From the NCBI GenBank assembly GCA_023014335.1, contig JAECYW010000017.1, positions 806,001-870,000 on the forward strand: 64,000 bases of DNA, given 5' to 3'. Both the position numbers and the translations under genes were made by a program. A model generated the notes under the pieces. The model did no database searches. It was not told the origin of the DNA and saw only the letters and a list, made by a program, of their open reading frames with translations. Every line of letters begins with the position of its first letter. The first letter of the stretch is position 1. Shown one piece after another: positions 45,674 through 59,070 of this stretch. The stretch comes from Galerina marginata (lineage: Eukaryota; Basidiomycota; Agaricomycetes; Agaricales; Galerinaceae).

Positions 45674-48293
45674 ATGGGGGTTCACGGCTTGACCACCTAT
45701 CTTCGCGAGAAAAGACGTTTACTCTCCACCACAACGGTTGTGTCACCATCATCCAAAACTCCCGTTCCTATCGTTGTGGATGGTTGGTCGTGAGTCCACC
45801 GTTAGATCTTCCAGGAAAGAATCCATCTCATGGAGGGTGTTTGATGAAGCTTCATCTACAATCTATATCAAACCTCTGGTTTGCCCTGGGTCTATGGTGG
45901 TGAATATGTCGAATTTGGACGTCTAGTAAGAGTCGTCGTCGAATCATGGATACAGGTTGGGTTACAAGTTTACTTTGTGTTTGACGGTCAGCGGAAATAT
46001 TTAACTGCTTCTAATGGTAAATATTTCGTCTAACTATATTACAGGCGCATGCCCTGACCTAAAATTCCCCACTGTCGTCTCCCGCCTCAGTCAATCTCAC
46101 ATCCTTCCCGCACAGCTCTTCTTCCGAACGTCGGTGGTCTCTCGATGTACCGGACGGTTCCTGAACGAGAACCGTATCTTACCCCCCCTTGCATATTCAA
46201 CAACTATCCATGCTCTTGAGAGTCTCCGAGGCGGGACCGAAGGTCTAGAGATTCACTACGCCGACGAAGAAGGCGATCCGTATGCCGTAGAATTGGCGGG
46301 CCGAATTGGAGGATACGTCGTTGGGAACGACTCCGACTTTGTGATTCTCAATTCAGATGGATATCGCGGGTACATTCCTATCGACGAAATGGTATGGCAG
46401 ACTCCTCTGCCAGACGTTCCCACTCCTATTAACGAGGAAGACGGTGATTTTCAGACGGTAAGAAAACCAAAAGCAAAGAAGAGGATCCCGCAACACCTTC
46501 AAAACGCCGTGGGCCTTCTCCCACCTGATAACAGGGAAGACCTCGTGTTGTCCTTTGTCTCCTACAGCCCCGAGGCATTAGCCAATCACTTGAATATACC
46601 TATCACTCTTCTTCCTCTGTTTGGAGCCTTAGTCGGGAACGACTTTTCGAGGGAATCCGAATCAGATTCTCGTAAAATACAGGCTTTATTCTTCGAACGG
46701 CATCTCACCCTTAGTCAACGCATCGACAAGGTTGCTAATACAATGCATTCCGTGGTATCACCTGGAAGTCAGCAGCGGAAAGCAAAACATCAAGTTGGGA
46801 GTGTCATGGACCTCATTGACAGGACCGTCAACGCACTTTTAACGAGACTGATTGGGACATTGGGATCTGGAGAGATTGAAAGCATTATCGACAAAATAGT
46901 GAATGCAACACTACAATATGCCATCCCAAAGTACGGAGGAGACCTGGCAGGACGGGAAGGTCTCTGGCCCACAAGCGTCTGCGCCTTACATGAACCCGAG
47001 ACCTGTTATATCTTACCAATGATATCTCATAATGTCATGCGTCAATCCGAAATTTCAGATCAAGCCGACCCTAATTTACTGGACGCAAGAGAAAAGTATT
47101 TGGACGCATACCGAAATGGCTTGTTGTCACCTAAAATTATGGACCTCCTCAATACAAGCTCTTCATGGGCTCGCCTCTTCCTCGAAAACCCAGATTTGGA
47201 GACTGTCGGAAGGAGTATAGGCAGACCGATCCGAGAATGGGTCTACGCCACCTTACAGGACACTGTTGGGCTACCAATTGCCGAAGTCGAAACTCCTACT
47301 AGCACGCGAGAAAATGACTCAGTTGAAGACGAAAGCGACGACGACGAACTCATTGACGTTGTCGAGTCAGACTCGGATGACCAGGATGACTTGCCTCGCC
47401 CTGATTTCCTTGCGCCCTTGAAGGGAGCGTTGCACCGCCTTCATTCCGAAGAACCAGCAAATTCAGAAGATTCGGCGACTGAGCCTCCCCTATCTATCAT
47501 CTCCCACCGTCGGCTGCCTACTGGACCTCCCACCGTCACGGAATATCTACGGCGGGGTACCAGGATGGCCTCAGAGACGATTATTATCAAACCACTTTCT
47601 GAGCTGCTACCCTCCATCGCCCTTTCCGAATACGGTGATGACAGTGCCCCTCCCCTTGTCCTGAGATCAGATGAGGAGCGCTTTACTGTGTTGCTTCGGG
47701 TGCTCAAGTCAGATGTCGCGTCTGTTCGCAATATGCCTCCCGAAATTATTTCCGCCGTACTCGCCGTTCGCTGGGTCGTGTACACCCTGGATATTCGTTG
47801 GCAAGAAACAGGAAGCAAGGAGCGCGAAAAAGAACGATGGACCAAGAACGAGGCCCGTTGCTTATTATCATCGTTTGCTTCGACGTCCAACGACACCTCA
47901 CAAGGCACACACCTTAATTCTGAACCACCGCCAATAGAAGACAGAAATGTTCAATTAATGGCACAGATATTAATTGCTCTTGACATGATCGAACAGCTCT
48001 CCCAGTCTCTTCTTCTACTCGAACGTGTACCTGGCACTGCACACCAACTATCAGGGAGAGCGTTCCATGCATTATTGACAGGGAGAGCATCAATTGAGAT
48101 GATGACTCTCCCAGTTGGAATATGGGAAGCGGTAGAGATGGGACTGCTTAATGCATACCAGGAGGACCGGGCTAAGAAAGGCAAAAAATCTAAGGCGGCA
48201 AAATCACCGGCTGCGTCCTCCTTGGCAAATGGATCTCGGACGAACATTAAAAGTAGAGGGCTATTTGCAATGCTGGGCGATATTGAGGCATAG
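45674..48293 (+). CDS. Asteroid-type XPG/FEN1-like nuclease-fold protein
   Basis: Exons 45674-45789, 45850-45986 and 46045-48293 give 833 residues. The N-terminus MGVHGLTTYLREKRRLL and IPIVVDG-type strand (PVPIVVDGW) are the XPG-N signature. LQVYFVFDGACPDLKF follows, then the XPG-I-like centre YADEEGDPYAVELAGRIGGY and VVGNDSDFVILNSDGYRGYI, characteristic of the Asteroid branch. The C-terminal two thirds is helical with an acidic insert (SVEDESDDDELIDVVESDSD) and ends with a Lys/Ser-rich tail (RAKKGKKSKAAKSPAASSL). Acidic metal-binding positions of active nucleases are only partly visible, so catalysis is uncertain. The frame is uninterrupted. Confidence 0.85.
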
Positions 48294-48933
48294 CATGTCT
48301 CGTGCATGTCAACAAGTGATAGGCTTGCAACTATATAATTATGTGTATTTTTGGCTGGTATTTAATGTTTTACTTCCTCTTTTTATATACTTGCATATTC
48401 TGTGATTTTAACATTTTGATCTTCTCAGCACACCATTCAGGATCAGTCTCTGGTCCCTTTACTTGGATTCACCGCTGCTTGCAGTATGACTTATGGTGCC
48501 TCTACAAGTATAAGCGTTGACTGGGCAGACTACCTCTGGGAAATGGCACTGCAGTAACTGTGCTAATCAGGAACGCTTTCCACCTGGAATAACCAGAAAG
48601 GACTCGTTGTTGGTCAGAAAAACAAAATATCTCATCTCATGCCAGTGGTGCAAACCACTGCCATGCGGTGCGCCGCTGTCAAGTATACTTACACAAAATA
48701 CGACTCATCGGGGTATGTTTGGCGTTTACTTATCCCCAAAAGGCAAAGCTATGCTTTAATTAGCATTGCCACTGTGTTCAACGAACATTTTCTCGACTCA
48801 ACGGCAATGCGTTAGCGATGAGGCGGGACCATCCCCATTACGTGATAGTTGGGTTTGTTGTATAAAGCTGGGCTTTTTCGGGCCAGTGACTTTCACTCAC
48901 CACCACTAAGTATCCATTGCCACTCCCCCCACT
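48294..48933. other. Intergenic region, 0.64 kb
   Basis: 3' UTR of the Asteroid gene and promoter of the next gene. It contains a small perfect hairpin (CAGTGGT-GCAA-ACCACTG, 48643-48660) and a TATA box at 48861. No gene. Confidence 0.4.
48861..48867 (+). promoter_or_regulatory. TATA box of the ubiquitin-like-fold gene
   Basis: TATAAAG lies 67 bp upstream of the ATG at 48934, a normal distance for a fungal TATA-containing promoter. Confidence 0.5.
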
Positions 48934-49510
48934 ATGCCACCAAACAATCAACTCCTAGTTCCACAGAAGGTCGTTGTCGGCACTTCAATCTATAGCTCTA
49001 GGCCCTCAATGACACCCGACCTCATCACCTTTCAGTATGAGGGCTCATGCGTCTTTGTGACTCCTGCGCAAAGTTATCAGGTCTGTGGCGTCGCCAAATC
49101 GTATCCTCGTATTACCGTGAATTGATCATGAACTCTTTCTTGTCCCTCAGGATGCTATCAACCTTGCTCGTAAAGAGTTTGACGGACTGTGTGACATCCC
49201 ATCGTCACGAATTGCTTTGTCTTTAGAAGACAATTCCAATGGTCGACGACAGATCAGGATATCTGAGGGCGCTTGGACTGCTGTGGCGTCTAAGCTACCC
49301 CGAGGTGCAATTATCACTATTGTTATTCGCCCAGACGTCGATATAAAGCCTCCGCCTCAGTATCTGGAAGTTCCAGAGCGGAATCACTCTGTGCCTCGTT
49401 CGCGATCTCACAATGATATCAGAAGGATACCTTCCAACTCCTCGAGCCACAGCTCGAAGAGCACGAAATCAGCGAACAGTAAAGCAAGGTTCTCGTTTTT
49501 AGGATTCTGA
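48934..49510 (+). CDS. Small protein with a ubiquitin-like-fold candidate domain
   Basis: Two exons (48934-49080 and 49151-49510) joined in phase 0 give 168 residues. The core reads SRPSMTPDLITFQYEGSCVF, SYQDAINLARKEFDGLCDIP, IALSLEDNSNGRRQIRISEG and LPRGAIITIVIRPDV. This beta-beta-alpha-beta-beta order fits a ubiquitin-like or PB1-like fold. The C-terminal 50 residues are Ser/Arg-rich and end SKARFSFLGF. Agaricomycetes have many such short uncharacterised proteins. Fold assignment is inference from the strand/helix pattern. Confidence 0.65.
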
Positions 49511-50217
49511 GCTACCATCGATCATATATTCCAACCGTTGCCATCTAATACCGGTCCACCATGGACTCTGAAAATTATTGTCTGTATTTATGTCACCATT
49601 CACTTCTCTGCCCCCAACCGTGTAGCCTTTCATTCCGAGCTTCTCCGAATCAGTCAGTCATAGATTGCGTATCAATATGTAAATGCAGCATTTTCAGCCC
49701 CCATTGTAGTTTTAGCGCTTGACATAATACCCACCAAATAATAGGATTTCCTGTAATAATTATTCATTGTCGATCAGGAACAACCATCGCCCAGATTATG
49801 GGCCGTTGTCAAGAATAAACTCTAATATAACAGCCCTTTGGTAACGTTGCACAGTGCTGAGCCATACTAGACGCTGATTTTTCCTTTTTTTCTGTCTCCT
49901 GTGGCGGGAATGCGAAGGTATGGGCGTCAAAGTAGGCAACAATTTGATGTCCTGGCCGTCATCCTCGTCTGACGGTCCACAGATGAAGTGATTCATAGCT
50001 GACATTGTCCAAATCCAAGTAGTACAATAGTTCTCTGGGTTGTGTAATTTTACAGCGTTATACCCACCTACAAATGTGTATGGCAGGCAGTCTCGTACAG
50101 TCGATCCATAGATTTTCCAGCGCTCGAATAATGTGGCGCTGCAGGAATCCTAAAGAGGATGACAATGACTTGAAGCGTCATCGAGCTGATAGCTGAAAGC
50201 AGAGTTTTATCCGTCAT
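49511..50217. other. Region between ubiquitin-like gene and NAD kinase
   Basis: Mostly 3' UTR sequence of both converging genes. The minus-strand frame 49796-50005 (MNHFICGPSDEDDGQDIKLL..., ending FILDNGP) has plausible composition but no splice or family support, so it is not called as a gene. Confidence 0.35.
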
Positions 50218-51742
50218 TCAAGTTCGAGAATGTCGAAGTAGGGCCTTGCTTCTGAAAGTTGCATTATATTGGAGTAGATTGTTGATGTCGCGAACCCAAT
50301 CGTCTTCCTTTCCAGGCCCAGCTCCTTCACTGTGACGCATGTGTTCAACATCCGAAGAAGTGATAATTGAAGATCGGTTGATGCACGGGACTGGGAAAGG
50401 CGATGCTTGGACAACTACAGATTCACCTGGACTGAGGACGTGGGAGGAGCGCCCATCCATGGATATTCCTGCAGGTGCTCGGCTGCGGTCTCCAATCTGT
50501 TAATATGCAGCGGTTAGATTCCTATGTATAATAATGGCAGATAAAGCAAGTCGTACTCGTAATGTAATAATAGACGACGACGGGAAAACCAGGGGGCGAA
50601 ACGATAAACTTCGTGGGCAAATTGGAGTGAGAACCAGTGCGCTTAGAGAGGGGTGTACGATGGGACCCCCAGCCGATAAGGAATATGCCGTCGAGCCAGT
50701 TGGAGTAGATACTATGAGGCCGTCGGACTGCATGCCGAGTTAATTTTGGAATGGTAGCGGAATGTGGGCAAATTACGTACCACAGCCTCGGTAAGATGCT
50801 GCCCATCGACAAAAATATCGATGGTATTCAAGTGCGGGCTGGAGCCACGGTGTAAGGCGATTTCATTCATGACTTGCCAGTCTGTACCGTTCGCTGAGGA
50901 TTCCGTTCAGGTTGACAGAAATATGTGACTTACCGTCACCGTCCTTGCTTTTCTTAGCTAGATCTTTGTCATAGAAGGTACAAGCGAGACGCATTCTGTG
51001 GAGAACTGTAGCGGTCCCTGTGAATACGCTTTCCAGTGCTTTGTCGAAGTCGTCAATGTCTGGGTGATGAAGTCAAACTTCTGGCCACTGAAGTGAGTGT
51101 ATCAGGTACCCACGAAACGGTAGTAGAAACCCGAGTGTGCCCATAGAGAAACTCAGAACAGGTGGAACAGCACCAGCACTGAAGAGAGATGAGGCATGTA
51201 AAATAGTTCCGTCACCACCGAGAGTGACGACCAGGTCTATTTTTTCAGGACTGGCTTTTCATTTGGTTAACATCGGGTAAGAAATTAGCCCAAAGGTCGA
51301 CTCACTTGGCCTCCATATTTCAGCCCCATGAGGTATGTCGTCTCTATCTTCGTGAAATACCCGGACTCCAGGGTATGTGTGATGTACATGTCTTGATTGC
51401 CTTTGTGAGCATATGCTAAAATGGCTCATGAAATCATGACGTACTCGAGAAAGGCGGCGATGGCGAGAATCACTGGTTGTGTCCGCAATTTATTCACAAT
51501 AAGAATGTTCTTTGGAGGATTTTCGATCTTTTGACCGCTGTCTTTGCTTGTATGTCAACTGAATATCCGTGGGGAATGAAATGGATCCAAACGAACGCTG
51601 GTATGGTATGTGGAGGCAAAGCAGTTGTAAAAGACCTCCCCGTACGTGGAAGCAAATTCCGCTTGTACAAACCTCGCAATGGCGATGACAGTCGTAACTG
51701 GGGCTGTGGTGAAGCCAGACATCGACGAAGAGCCGCGAACAT
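50218..51742 (-). CDS. NAD kinase (POS5-like), probably mitochondrial
   Basis: Starts [20 protein letters not shown], Arg/Ser/Leu-rich without acidic residues, like a mitochondrial presequence. Then [17 protein letters not shown] and [18 protein letters not shown]. The kinase signature follows: [20 protein letters not shown] (GGDG) and [19 protein letters not shown]. The second conserved domain is [20 protein letters not shown] followed by [18 protein letters not shown]. The tail is [14 protein letters not shown] and ends ALLRHSRT. The enzyme makes NADP from NAD and ATP. The joint between the presequence exon and KIENPPKN (about 51520-51600) is not settled. About eight introns. Confidence 0.85.
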
Positions 51743-52017
51743 CGTCGGAGGATACATGTTTTGGGCCAACAGCATTTGAAATTGTGGCACCTGTAATGGT
51801 ACGAGCACGTGACACGCGAAATGTTTTCAACCATCTTGCCGTCGCGTCTTTCCAAACTCTAATAGGTTGTTCTTCAGTCTTTATACCCAGCAGGCAGTCT
51901 TTCAGCTCAAGGATACTGAAAAGGTGTGTATTTCAATACAATTGTGGAGATGACTTGCTTTTCTGACCGATATTCACGCATCAGATCATACATGCGCATT
52001 ATTGACTCGCATCCCTG

Positions 52018-55000
52018 ATGACTGAAGCCATCTTCTCTGAGAAACGAACCCGGTCCCAACTAACCTTGCCAGACAACATCCTTCACATTCCCGACCGATC
52101 TCCTCTCAAGGACGCGAGGACCGCTTTGCGAAATCACACGGTCACAACGGACACATGTTCACGGTCCAAGAGGGACTCGGACGACACTGACGACGAACTG
52201 CTTCTGTCCCCGGGCAAGAACGAGACACACATGAAAACAAATGGAAATTCAAAGCGCTCGGCATCTCCTCCTCCGAACGATGAATACTCCTCTCCGCATT
52301 CTGGGTCTCCGTCCGAAGGCAGAGAGTTGAAACGAGCGAAACGTGATGGAATGAGGTCGGAAGGAAATGAGAGCGATGTAGAGAATTTAAAAGGCATCCA
52401 TGCTTTTCAACAACGTGCAGTGCCAGGCCATGCACGCACTCATTCGGACCCCAACGCGACTACTATTCGACGATCAGGACGGAAGCGGTCTGCCACAACC
52501 AGCAAGAAGCCGATTTCTACTGTCAGCGCCAGTCCAACCCCAACTACCTTTTCTCCTATTGCAGTCTCTCCAAGAAAAGATAGAGCGCGATCAGTGCCTT
52601 TATTCTCCACCAGCTTCGATATACCCCGCATCGATTTCACGAATCTTCCGCCATCTCCGAAAAGGTCTCGGTCTCCTTCCCGGTCACCCTCAAGAGATAG
52701 AGAGCACACACTAGGTCTAACCTCTGCATATTTCGCTGCCCCTCCGAAGCTTCCCACAATACGCGACGAGCTCACAAATAACATGGATCTTGACGAGGCC
52801 ACCAGCGTTGACGAGGAGGTGGAAATGCCACTAGTCCCAGAAACTCCTATGCCTCAACCGATAGTTACAATGAAGGAGCCTATACCGCCTACACCTCCAA
52901 CGCCATTTGCATTGACTATTCTACCCAAGGTACCACAAGTACCTGCTACCCCAGCTTCTCATTCCTTGAACAAACTAATCCCAATGTCTCCATTAACGCC
53001 ATTGCCCGAGACACCGTTTCCGCCGAGGTTCACGTCGAACGGTGATGCAGAGGATAGATATTCTGGTAACCCAGGGTGGGGATTGCCACCTGCCGAGTCT
53101 GTGAGTTGACGAATTTCTGAATCCCAAGCAATTAAGCTAATTTACCATCAGAAGGTTGTTTCGTCACAAACCAGTGTGCCTCCTCCTCCGGCTGCAGCAA
53201 TTAGACCTTCTACCAGTAATAGTCGTCTTCCTCGTCTGTCGATGGCTCCGCCCGCTGCCCCACCTTCCAAATCAAAACAACCTGGAACGACGGGACCATC
53301 AGCTTTAGCCACTACATCCAAGAAGCCCGCCGCGCCTACTCAGAACAGCACAGCAATGCCGAAGAAGAATTCGAGCTCAGCTCCTATGAAAGATGCATTC
53401 GCTTTGCTCATGAAGAAGCCTCGGGAACAACAGGAGAAACTAGAACGTGAGAAGGCGAAATTGAAGCTGAATGTCACAAAATCCATGCCCCCTCCGAACA
53501 TTTTCGCGTCTATGAGTAAAGGAAAGGAACGCTGTTGCTGGCCCATCAGCACAGCAGAAAGTCAGGATGAAGGACAAGATGCGACCAAAGGTCAAGTCGT
53601 CGAAGCCGGAGCAGGCCCCTTTACTTGTTCCATTGCCGGACGAAGAGGACGAGGAAGATCGCCTCATGCCCAGTCATACCTCCGAATCTGAGCCAGAGCC
53701 ACATATGGCTGAGCCTTCACTACCCAGGACAGTCTCCTATACCAGTTGAGCGACCGTTGGCTACGCCTGAAGACTCCGCCATGGACACTGAGCTCGACGA
53801 GCCATCGGCGGAACCAACAGTCGAGGATGCCTCCATGGACTGATTTGCAACCTCATTCGGAAGAAGACACGATAATCACTGAGAATACAACCTCGGTTGA
53901 GGTCGTTGATGAAGAAGCTTCTGTTCCTCCTGAAAGTAGCCCGATTCCAGCTGACGACGATCCTGGTGCCAGTGAAGACCATTCGGCTCCTGCTGAAGAT
54001 CTTCCGGTTTCCGCTGAAGACCATCCAGTTCCGGTTGAAGAACATTCTATTCCGGCTGAAGGTCTCGTTGTTGAAGGTGAAGTCACGAAAGAAATTCCTC
54101 AACCATCAGAGGAGATCACTCCTGATTCTGCCCAATCTACCGCAGATGCAAGCAAGGAAGAAGAAGCTCAGCCCCAACCAGACCCACCAGCACCGAGAGC
54201 CGGAGCAAGCAAATTGCCTCTTGGAAAAAAGAGACAACCAATATTAGTTGCCCCAGCAAGTCGAGTTACACGCAGTGCTTCTTCTAGTAAAAAGAAGGGC
54301 TGGTGAAACAGAAGGTTCGAATTTGGACAGTTCTGCCACTGACTTGTGTCTAACTTCCATTTCCTTAGTTTCTACATCCGGTCCGTCGCGTACGACAACC
54401 ACTAAACGAACGCCTGTGCCCGCCAAACGAACAATTTCTGGGGCTATCAAGAGACCCGTGATAGCAGCTGAACCCAGTCAAGATGCCTCCATGGATGTGG
54501 CCGAACCTGGGGATAAAATACCTCTACCTCCAGGGTCGCCAATGAGGTTGGTATCGCCGGCAAAAACTCCCAAACAGAATACGCCAAAGAAGTCACCTAG
54601 GAAATATAATTTTTCTAAGCCTAACTCTACTCCATCCCCAACGAAGATCGCAAGGTCTTCTGCCCTTTACTCTTTGAAGCCGTCCAGTGAGTTTTTTATT
54701 ATTAAAAAATTAGTGGTCGTGTCTGAATCGGTGACCTCAGGTTTCAGATCAACTTTCTCTACGGATTACCAAACCAACATTGGTTCTAGCTCTTCCTTTG
54801 TCAACATTATCAAATGCTCTGGAAAAGTTGCGCATGCCAGCACCCTCAAGGCCCAGCACCAGCATGGGTTTCAACAGAGACGCCCCCAGCGATGGAGGCA
54901 GCGGCCCAGGTGTTGGTAGAGCTCAGGACGACGCAGCTCTCGGCCGACCCTCCTTAGGGATGTCCCGACCTGACGGGGGTTTGAAGCGTGCTGCCACCCT

Positions 55001-56627
55001 TGGGGCTGATGCATTCAAAGTACCGGCACTGCCAGCAAACGCGGGTGCCTCGTCAAGTAAAGCATCCAGTTCGACGGGGAAGAGCCTTCGTACAGAAGTC
55101 GCTTGCTATGTACATGCCCAACAAAGGTGCAAACGCGAAGTACTGTCACTGGTACTCTCTACCGTGGAACAGGTAAGGCCGCCGTTCTGGGGCAACAAAG
55201 CGACCCCTCTGTTCGGCGTTGGAGGCGGCGTTCGTCGTACAATCAGTAAGAAGTCGTCACTACCTATGGTGGTTGGCAGTCCAGTCAAAGGCGGAGGCGC
55301 TGTTGACGAGACTATGCAAGAAGGCAACGAGGACGAAAACGAGGACGCGCGAACACACGTCGCGGACGAAGCGGGTGACAACGTGTTCACGGCCCAAGGA
55401 GGTGCTAGTTCTTCCCACTTTGCTGTTAGAAGATCTTGGCACAGAAGCTTCTGATAAGGGCAAAGGCAAAGAAAAGGAGACCGAACATAGGCCATCATAT
55501 TCTAGGAGAGTCTCTATGGTCTCCCATGCTCTTACTCAGTCATTGAGCGCCATACCTCCTCCACCTCCGCCTCCTGCACGTGGCCTCATGGGTCCTCCCG
55601 CAACGCCTCCCACTGCTGGCCGGACTGCGAATAGAAGTTCGTCCAGTAACTACCCATCTACGTCGGCAGGGGGCAGCTCTCCGTCTCAGGCAGGCCCAAC
55701 ATTGGGGACAAGATTCAGTGCCCGTATCGCTAAGACTGCTCCAGGCGTACTTATGAAAATCAAAGGAGGGACGGACGGACACGTCTCGTCTACGAGGAAA
55801 GGGGCTGCTGAACCTGCGCCACCGCCCAACCCGGCAGCGGAAGCGTTGAAGGTCCTGAAGGATTGTGTCATTTTCGCGGATGTGAGGACGGATGATGGGG
55901 AGGAGGCTGGATCTCTGTTTGTTGAGATGCTGGAGGGCGTTGGGGCACGCGTACGTTTTCGGCATTGTTTTATTTTTTGGCCTGCCACTGATATGTGTCT
56001 GGTTTAATAGATTTTGACAAGAGTTGGACAGACTTGTACACACATAGTGTACAAGAACGGTCTCATGAGTACCTTGTCACGATACAGGTTTGTACACATT
56101 TTGCTTGCTGAACGACTTCGCTTTCTGAGCCTCCTTACGATAGGCTTCTGCGCGATCCCAAGCCCTTTGTTGTTGGGATTGCGTGGGTGGTAGAGTGCGT
56201 TGAACAACGGAAACGCGTCGATGAAGCAGATTTCTTGGTCGATCTGGAAGGCGCCAATGTCGCCGGTGTTAACAAGGTGAGTTGCCTATTTTTGTTCATG
56301 TTGTTTCTACTCAGCCGTCGTTTAATCTAGCGACGTCGTTCTATGCTTCCAAGATTATTTTCAAGTGATCTCAGCCTTCCGTCTGAACCAGGAGGAGACG
56401 ATGGGGCCGATGGAGATCAATCAATGGACGGTTCCAACTCATGTAAAGAGCTTCGTTTCCTCATCCTGCCTCGTTCAAGGCTGACTCCGCATCCGACAGC
56501 GATTACCATTGACGATGACATTGGCCCCTCTGGAAAGAGCTCGCAAGAGGAAGAACATGATGATTGGACCCCGAGGCTTGACGAGACAGTTATCATCATT
56601 TCATTCACGAAACTCACGAAACTATAA
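52018..56627 (+). CDS. Long disordered protein with one BRCT domain
   Basis: Starts MTEAIFSEKRTRSQLTLPDN. Over 1,000 residues are low-complexity Ser/Pro/Lys/Glu sequence with many SP/TP sites (FSPIAVSPRKDRARSVPLF, PETPMPQPIVTMKEPIPPTP) and an acidic Glu/Pro repeat at about 53930-54110. Near the end is a BRCT domain: LKDCVIFADVRTDDGEEAGS, ARILTRVGQTCTHIVYKNG, PFVVGIAWVVECVEQRKRVD (conserved Trp), then an acidic C-terminus. BRCT domains bind phosphoproteins in DNA-damage or cell-cycle control; a microcephalin-like role is only a guess. About seven frame displacements break the middle (near 53535, 53735, 53842, 54300 and between 54700 and 55450). Confidence 0.65.
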
Positions 56628-57362
56628 ACCCTATATGACGCGCATGCTAATTATGTACTTTTTACTACTCCATCCTCTTTTCGCTTTGCATCCCATACTG
56701 TTCTGTTCATTCGATAAATTTAACATTTACCACTATTTCTCATTTCTATGTCGATTTGTAACTCTGCGACTTCTGTTTCTTTGAAGTGGCTGCCTAATTT
56801 CAGAGGTATTTGAAGAAGAAATAGAGAAACGCTGACATTGCAAACTAGAGCTGAGAAATCCCGCCATATCGGTGCGGGTACAGATCCTTCAGAACTGAAA
56901 TACCCAGACAGTTCATGGGTAACCCAAATACTCAAGTCGACTACCGGTGCATGCAGAGACGGATTCAGTCTATGGGAGAATAAGCGAACAAGCTGTGTCG
57001 GCCCAGCGGTCAGTCGAGTAACGTGAGTACCGGAACTCGGTAAAAGCGCTACGCCCGTAATTTATTTTTACCCGTCCCTTGAGTTGGACCTGGCGCTCGG
57101 GAATGCAGAAGCGGGGTAGGACATATATCTCACCTACGGAACCGGAGATGAGCAACGACTAGGGAAAGGACACGTTTCGTGTAAACGGAAGAGCAGCGGG
57201 TAGCGATGGCCCAGTGAGGCCGATACTCGAGGCCTGTTACACATCCCCGGGCGAAGCTTCATTAAAAGTCAAATAGTCTCTTACTTTCTGCCAATCCTTC
57301 TTCCTACCGCCCATCATCGATCATCACCAACACCCCGTACAATACCTCCAACAGAAAAGGCA
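56628..57362. other. Intergenic region, 0.73 kb
   Basis: 3' UTR of the BRCT gene and HEM2 promoter. No gene recognised. Confidence 0.4.
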
Positions 57363-58590
<1,228 letters not shown>

Positions 58591-58659
58591 TCTGTGAATA
58601 TTTTAAGACCAAAACCTGTAGAAACCTTGCTGTATTGACTTTAGTAAATTTATGATTTC

Positions 58660-59070
58660 TTATTTATTGATTTTGACGTGGATTCGGTACCGACCTTCAG
58701 ATGAAGTTACAGGCACGACATAGTCATATTGTTGTTGCAATGAGTGATCCGACTCGATGTCCAACCACTCATCTTTGGAAAAGAGCTGCTCGATGATTGT
58801 AAGGTATCGACGATACTTTGCTTCGATATGCGTTTTATTTCGATACTCAGGCTATTTCACACTGGGCGCTTAGCACCGGCGCCTCTTTGAGACCCTGTAA
58901 TTTCGCTGGGCTTAGTGCTTGCCTCTTCCTTGAAATTCTCTTGCTCAACTTCCAGTCCGATTGTGATTTCGTTAAAAAAGCTTTCTGGACTCTGTCCCAA
59001 GTGCTACGGCCCAGCACTAAGATTGCCAATAGCGAAGGCTAGCTTCATCCCTTGTCTGTCCTGTGAACAT
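58660..59070 (-). CDS. Unrecognised small protein converging on HEM2
   Basis: Proposed start MFTGQTRDEASLRYWQS (59070). Then, with frame changes, LGRSTWDRVQKAF, NEITIGLEVEQENFKEEAST and KPSEITGSQRGAGAKRPV. The last clean stretch is PEYRNKTHIEAKYRRYLTII, EQLFSKDEWLDIESDHSLQQ and QYDYVVPVTSSEGRYRIHVK, ending INK at TAA 58660-58662. That C-terminal stretch is long, charged and coherent. At least two frame displacements (T run about 58974-58979, and near 58855-58870) are needed. It converges with HEM2, 69 bp apart. Family not recognised. Confidence 0.45.

Noticed and set aside
48517..48759. 80-codon plus-strand frame with CxxC-like pairs
   Set aside because: Cys spacing is irregular, there is no splice or family support, and it lies in the promoter of the next gene.
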